Shown: positions 60,004 to 64,000 of the stretch, piece by piece | Layout: every line of letters starts with the position of its first letter | Position numbering within the stretch: the first letter of the stretch is position 1 | Assembly (NCBI RefSeq): GCF_000715075.1 | Contig: NC_134082.1 | Span: 62,273,466 to 62,337,465, forward strand | Direction: 5' to 3' | Source: Nicotiana tabacum | Taxonomy: Eukaryota; Streptophyta; Magnoliopsida; Solanales; Solanaceae | Length of the DNA: 64,000 nt | Position numbers and translations under genes: made by a program | Notes under the pieces: generated by a model | The model's input: the letters and a program-made list of their open reading frames with translations, nothing else | What the model was told of the DNA's origin: nothing | Database searches by the model: none

Positions 60004-60664
60004 TGTCACGACCCCAGATCGCCCTCTGTGAACCATCATGACGGCACCTAGTCTCTACGACTATGTAAGCCTAAATTGTGGAAGATAAACCAAATTGCGG
60101 AAATTAAACGATCTAAGACAAAATTAGAGTAATAAAACAGTGTTTAAAAGTGCCGCTCGGCATACACAATATTTAATTCTCAAACCAATACATACTTCCA
60201 AGACCCGGAAACCCATGAATCACAAGCTAAGAGATACATAAGAAGCTCTAACTCTAGAAATGTCTAACAAAAGGGAAGTACTGAAGGGCTATACTATTAT
60301 AGAAAGATAGAAAGGGACTCCTAGGTCTGCGAACGCGACAAATATACCTCGAAGTCTCTACAGAAGCGCCTTGCCTCAAGGATGACAAGACTGAGTGAAA
60401 GTACCTTGATCTGCACATGAAAAATATGTGTAGAAAGGGCATGAGTACACCACATCGGTACTCAGTAAGTACCAAGCCTAACCTCGGTCGGGTAGTGACG
60501 AAGAAGGTCAGGGCCCTACTGAGGTTAAATAAAATATAAAGTATAACAGTGTAGAACAAGATAGTATAATTAAGTGCAACACTAAGAAATAACATAGAAT
60601 ATAAAGAGCAACAACAACTAGAGCAGAGGCAAAATAATCACCGAGGGAACACATCTCAAAACAG

Positions 60665-61015
60665 AGATAGCAACCGGGGATCTACCAGGATACCGTCCTG
60701 TAGCCCCCAAATGTAAATATTCAGTGGATCTCCCGGGTGTCGTCCTGTAGTCCAACTCATAATGTGCTGGGGATCTACCGGAATCCCGTTTCGTAGTCCC
60801 CAAATGTAATTACCCAGTACTGGGGGAATCTACCGGGTGTGGTCCCGTAGTTCCATATAACTGAGCAGGTGGATCTACCGGAATCCCACATCCATAGTCC
60901 CAAATAAACAGATAAGGGGGATCTACCGGAATTTCATATCCGTAGTCCCAAATAAATAGGCAAGGGGCATCTACCAGAATCTCACATCCGTAGTCCCAAA
61001 TGTAAATACACAGCA
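60665..61015. repeat. tandem array, unit of about 45-60 bases, in the LTR
   Basis: About seven copies of GGGGGATCTACCGGAATCCC followed by (A/T)-rich letters, CGTAGTCCC and CAAATGTAAAT. The ATCTACCGG and CGTAGTCC parts are partly inverted to each other. Confidence 0.85.
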
Positions 61016-61867
61016 GCAACATGGAAATATATTCATCAAATATCAGTTTCATATTACGGCAACAAGGTAATTCTAGTCTAACATGCCACACAGAATTCAG
61101 GTAAAACAGTTTGAGCAAATAAAATAATTAAATCACTTAGACATGCTTTCCTAAGCTAACAACAGGCTTAAAGTGCAAGTAATATAAATAGGAAAGGAAA
61201 CCTATTAGTAATTACTTAATGAAAATCGAATTTTCAAAAATTAGCACAAGTACGCACTCGTCACCTCACGTACAAGGCATTTCAATTAACAATAATACCA
61301 AATCCTAAGGGGAAGGTCCCCCAAACAAGGTTAGGCAATCCACTTATCTCGAATCGGCTCAATAATCAACCCGAAACCACGCTCTTGCAACGAGTACTCG
61401 ACTCCAAATTGCCCAAATCTATTCAATTCAATTGCATAACATAAATAACACTTCAAGTAACTGATTCTACAAAAAACTTCTAAGCTAATACGTGAAATTA
61501 GGTAAAATGACCAAAATGCCCCTCGGGCCCACGTCTCGGAATCGGGTAAATTTTATATTTTCAGAATCTACATACTCTCACGAGTTCGTGCATACCGAAA
61601 TTATCCAAATCTAAGGTCAAATTCCAAATCAAAAGTCAAAGTTTAGGTCTAAGAGCTTTCTTCCAACTTTTCCCTAATTTTCATCTCCAATCCGAAATTA
61701 AATAATGAAACTAACTATAGATTGATGGAATATAACTAGAAAGTGTTAAAGAATTATTACCCATTAATCTCCTCTTCAATCTCCTCTAAAAATCGCCCTC
61801 TCCCGAGCTCCAAATCGAATTTTAAACTTTTGAAACTAAACCCTCGAAATTTCATATTTCTGCCCAG

Positions 61868-62125
61868 CTGTTACCGCATCTGCAGTCCTGGGACCGGTTC
61901 TGCGGTCCCGCTTTTGCGGAACACAGGTTGCATCTGTGACTTCTCACTTAAACCCAATCTTCCGCATCTGCGACTCCTCATCCGTAGATGCGATACCGCT
62001 TCTGTGGAAATCTTACCGCTTCTGCGGTTCCTGCTGAACTTCCCCATTTCCGCTTCTGTGATAGATCCGCTGCTTCTGCGGCTCCACACCTGCGGTCCCA
62101 CACTCGCAGGTGCGGTTGCGACAGA
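61868..62125. repeat. cluster of CCGCTTCTGCGG-like palindromes in the LTR
   Basis: At least ten near-palindromic words (CCGCATCTGCGA, CCGCTTCTGTGG, CACCTGCGGTCC and so on) in 260 bases, in the same LTR position as the CGCAATTGCGA cluster of the other chromovirus. Confidence 0.8.
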
Positions 62126-62808
62126 AAAACAGCTGATGCTACAACTCCAAAATTCCAAAAATCTTTCTGTCAACCATCTGAAATCATCCGGAGGCCCCCG
62201 GGACCTCAACCAAACCTACCAACTTAACCCATAACTTCATTCAAACTTGTTCCAACCTTCGGAACGCTCAAAACAACATCAAAACACCTATTTTTTCATC
62301 GGATTCAAGCCTAAGAATTACAAAACTCCAAACATATACTTTCGATCAAAAAGTCTATGAAACCTCGTTTGTATGACCTGAAATTTTGCACACACGTCAC
62401 ATTCAACACTACGGAGCTACTCCAACTTTCGGAACTCCATTCTGACCCCCAGATCAAAATCTCACTATTGAACCAAAAACTTCAAAATTCGACCTTTTGG
62501 CATTTCAAGCTTAAATTAGCTACGGACTTCCAAAACACAATCTGAACATGCCCCTAAGACCGAAATCACCCAACGGAGCTAACGGAACTATCAGAATTCC
62601 ATTCTGAGGCCGTCTTCACTCTGTTTTGACTACAGTCAAATTTGCAAAACTTAATCTCTTATCTAGGGACTAAGTGTCCCAAAACTCTCCGAAACTCAAA
62701 ACCGAACATCCCGGCAAATCAAAAGAGCAGAAATAAACATGGGGAAAACAGTTAATAGGGGATCTGGGCATTAATTCTTAAGACAACTGGCCAGGTCGTC
62801 ACCTTCTC

Positions 62809-64000
62809 CTACACTTAAACATTCGTTCATCCTCGACCGAGCATAGAGACATACCTGAAGTAGTGAAAAGATGACGGTAACAGCTGCGCATATCCTGCTC
62901 GATCTCCCAGGTCGCCTCCTCGACTGGCTGACCCTGCCACTGAACCTTTACTGATGCAATATTCTTTGACCTCAACTTTCTAACCTGCCTATCCAATATT
63001 GCCACTAGCTCCTCAACATAGGATAGATCCTTGTCCAACTGGACTGAACTGAAATCGAGCACGTGCGACGGATCACCGTGATATCTCCGGAGCATCGAAA
63101 CATGAAATACCGGATGAACTCCAGCCAAGCTGGGAGGTAAGGCAAGCTCATAAGCAACCTCCCCAACACGCCTCAATATCTCAAAAGCGCCAATAAATCT
63201 CGGACTCAACTTTCCTTTCTTCCCGAATCTCATAACGCCCTTCATAGGCGAAACCCAAAGTAGAACCCGCTCTACAACCATATAGGAAACATCACAAATC
63301 TTCCGGTCCGCGTAACTCTTCTGTCTGGATTGGGCTGTACGGAATCTATCCTAAATCACCTTAGCCTTCTCCAAAGCATCCTAAAACAAGTCTGTGCCCC
63401 ACAATCTAGCCTCACCCGGCTCAAACCAACCCACCGGGGATCTATACCGTCTCCCATATTAAGCCTCGTACGGAGCCATCTGAATACTGGACTGATAGTT
63501 GTTGTTGTAGGCAAACTCCGCCAATGGAAAGAACTGATCCCAAGACCCTCCAAACATAATCACACATGCACGGAGCATATCCTCAAGAATCTAAATAGTG
63601 CGCTAGGACTGTCCGTTCGTCTGAGAGTGAAATGTTGTACTCAACTCCACCCGAGTACCCAACTCATGCTGAGGCTCTCCAGAATCGTGATGTAAACTGA
63701 GTACCTCTATCTGAAAGGATGGAAACTGGAATACCATGCAGGCGAACAATCTCCCGGATATAGATCTCCGCCAGCCGCTCCGAAGAATAAGTAGTACACA
63801 CAGGAATGAAGTGAGCGGACTTGGTCAGCCGATCCACAATCACCCAAATAGCATCGAACTTTCTCAAAGTCCATGGGAGCCCAACTACAAAGTCCATGGT
63901 GATCCGCTCCCACTTCCACTCCAAAATCTCTATCTATTGAAGCAATCCACCCGGTCTCTGGTGCTCATACTTCACCTGCTAGCAGTTGAGGTGCCGAGCT
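62809..64000 (-). pseudogene. chromovirus integrase and chromodomain (3' end of pol), broken
   Basis: Integrase core: EWKWERITMDFVVGLPWTLR with the first Asp, and SILSDRGTQFTSRFW with the second Asp (63664-63924). In the third block the expected catalytic Glu of the QSERTIQ motif is TAG (about 63605), and the following Gln is also a stop. Then FAEFAYNN-type, KSYADRKICDVSY and the GPFEI-like VSPMKGVMRFGKKGKLSPRF segment (63180-63290), and LPPSLAGVHPVFHVSMLRRY. A chromodomain follows: KVQWQGQPVEEATWEIEQDM (62880-62970), ending VEDERMFKCRRR with its stop overlapping the LTR start. The chromodomain of this group targets integration to heterochromatin (family knowledge). The frame is continuous from about 63281 to the end, so decay is mostly upstream. 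Confidence 0.9.

Larger units (their letters stand above)
60004..62801 (-). repeat. 3' LTR of the third chromovirus (2798 bp)
   Basis: Minus strand starts TGACGACCTGG at 62801, next to the purine tract GTGTAGGAGAAGG, and ends GGTCGTGACA at 60004. The second LTR is not in the window, so edges are motif-based. Confidence 0.8.
60004..64000 (-). mobile_element. third chromovirus (Ty3/gypsy), 3' LTR and 3' end of pol; continues past the window
   Basis: Minus-strand element with 3' LTR 60004-62801 and the integrase-to-chromodomain part of pol to 64000. It is inserted in the hAT transposase. Protein similarity to the chromovirus at 46120-57006 is high, but the LTR is different, so it is a sister family. 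Confidence 0.9.

Overview
The window is plant nuclear DNA, most likely from a large Solanaceae genome (Nicotiana-like is my best guess). Reasons: AT-rich intergenic DNA, a TTG-tailed TS-type SINE, SIRE-type Ty1/copia and iMet-primed chromovirus Ty3/gypsy elements with 2.8-3.5 kb LTRs, Stowaway and hAT-type MITEs, and a plant-only SAUR gene. Almost everything is transposable-element DNA, much of it nested. Only one ordinary intact host gene is visible, a 103-codon SAUR-like auxin-responsive gene (20623-20934, minus strand). All family names come from motif reading and memory; no search was run.

Left part (1-7323): the 3' portion of an Ogre/Tat-like LTR (1-2818) sits inside the reverse transcriptase of a decayed SIRE-type copia element, whose RT/RNase H, envelope-like ORF, polypurine tract and 3' LTR follow to 7323. 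Next is a nearly full-length LINE on the minus strand (7542-14321), bounded by a perfect 17-bp target duplication. A candidate non-autonomous Helitron (15051-17727) and a 5'-truncated RNase H LINE (18839-about 20105) precede the SAUR gene. A 479-bp solo LTR with 5-bp duplication lies upstream of the SAUR gene.

Middle part (22316-39180): a 10.6-kb LTR element has 3.5-kb LTRs and a 3.6-kb interior without gag-pol, a LARD-like derivative. Its leader and pol-tail vestige match the chromovirus further right. It is followed by a 663-bp hAT-type MITE with 8-bp duplications, a TS SINE, a second solo LTR (554 bp), a Stowaway MITE, two copies of one Harbinger-like MITE in opposite orientation, and another MITE.

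Right part (39190-59456) is the most interesting: one Mutator-like element (MULE) with about 0.4-kb terminal inverted repeats and a perfect 9-bp target duplication. It carries a plant-mobile-domain (PMD, MAIN-like) gene on the plus strand. On the minus strand it carries a GRF-type zinc-finger/coiled-coil gene and a MURA-type transposase with zf-SWIM and zinc knuckle. The PMD gene is preceded by a six-unit tandem repeat. The transposase is split in its catalytic domain by a 10.9-kb chromovirus (46120-57006). After the MULE, the end of an hAT transposase (59612-60003) is cut by a third chromovirus (60004 to beyond the window). All transposon genes seen carry stops or frameshifts, so the window records layered, mostly dead insertions.
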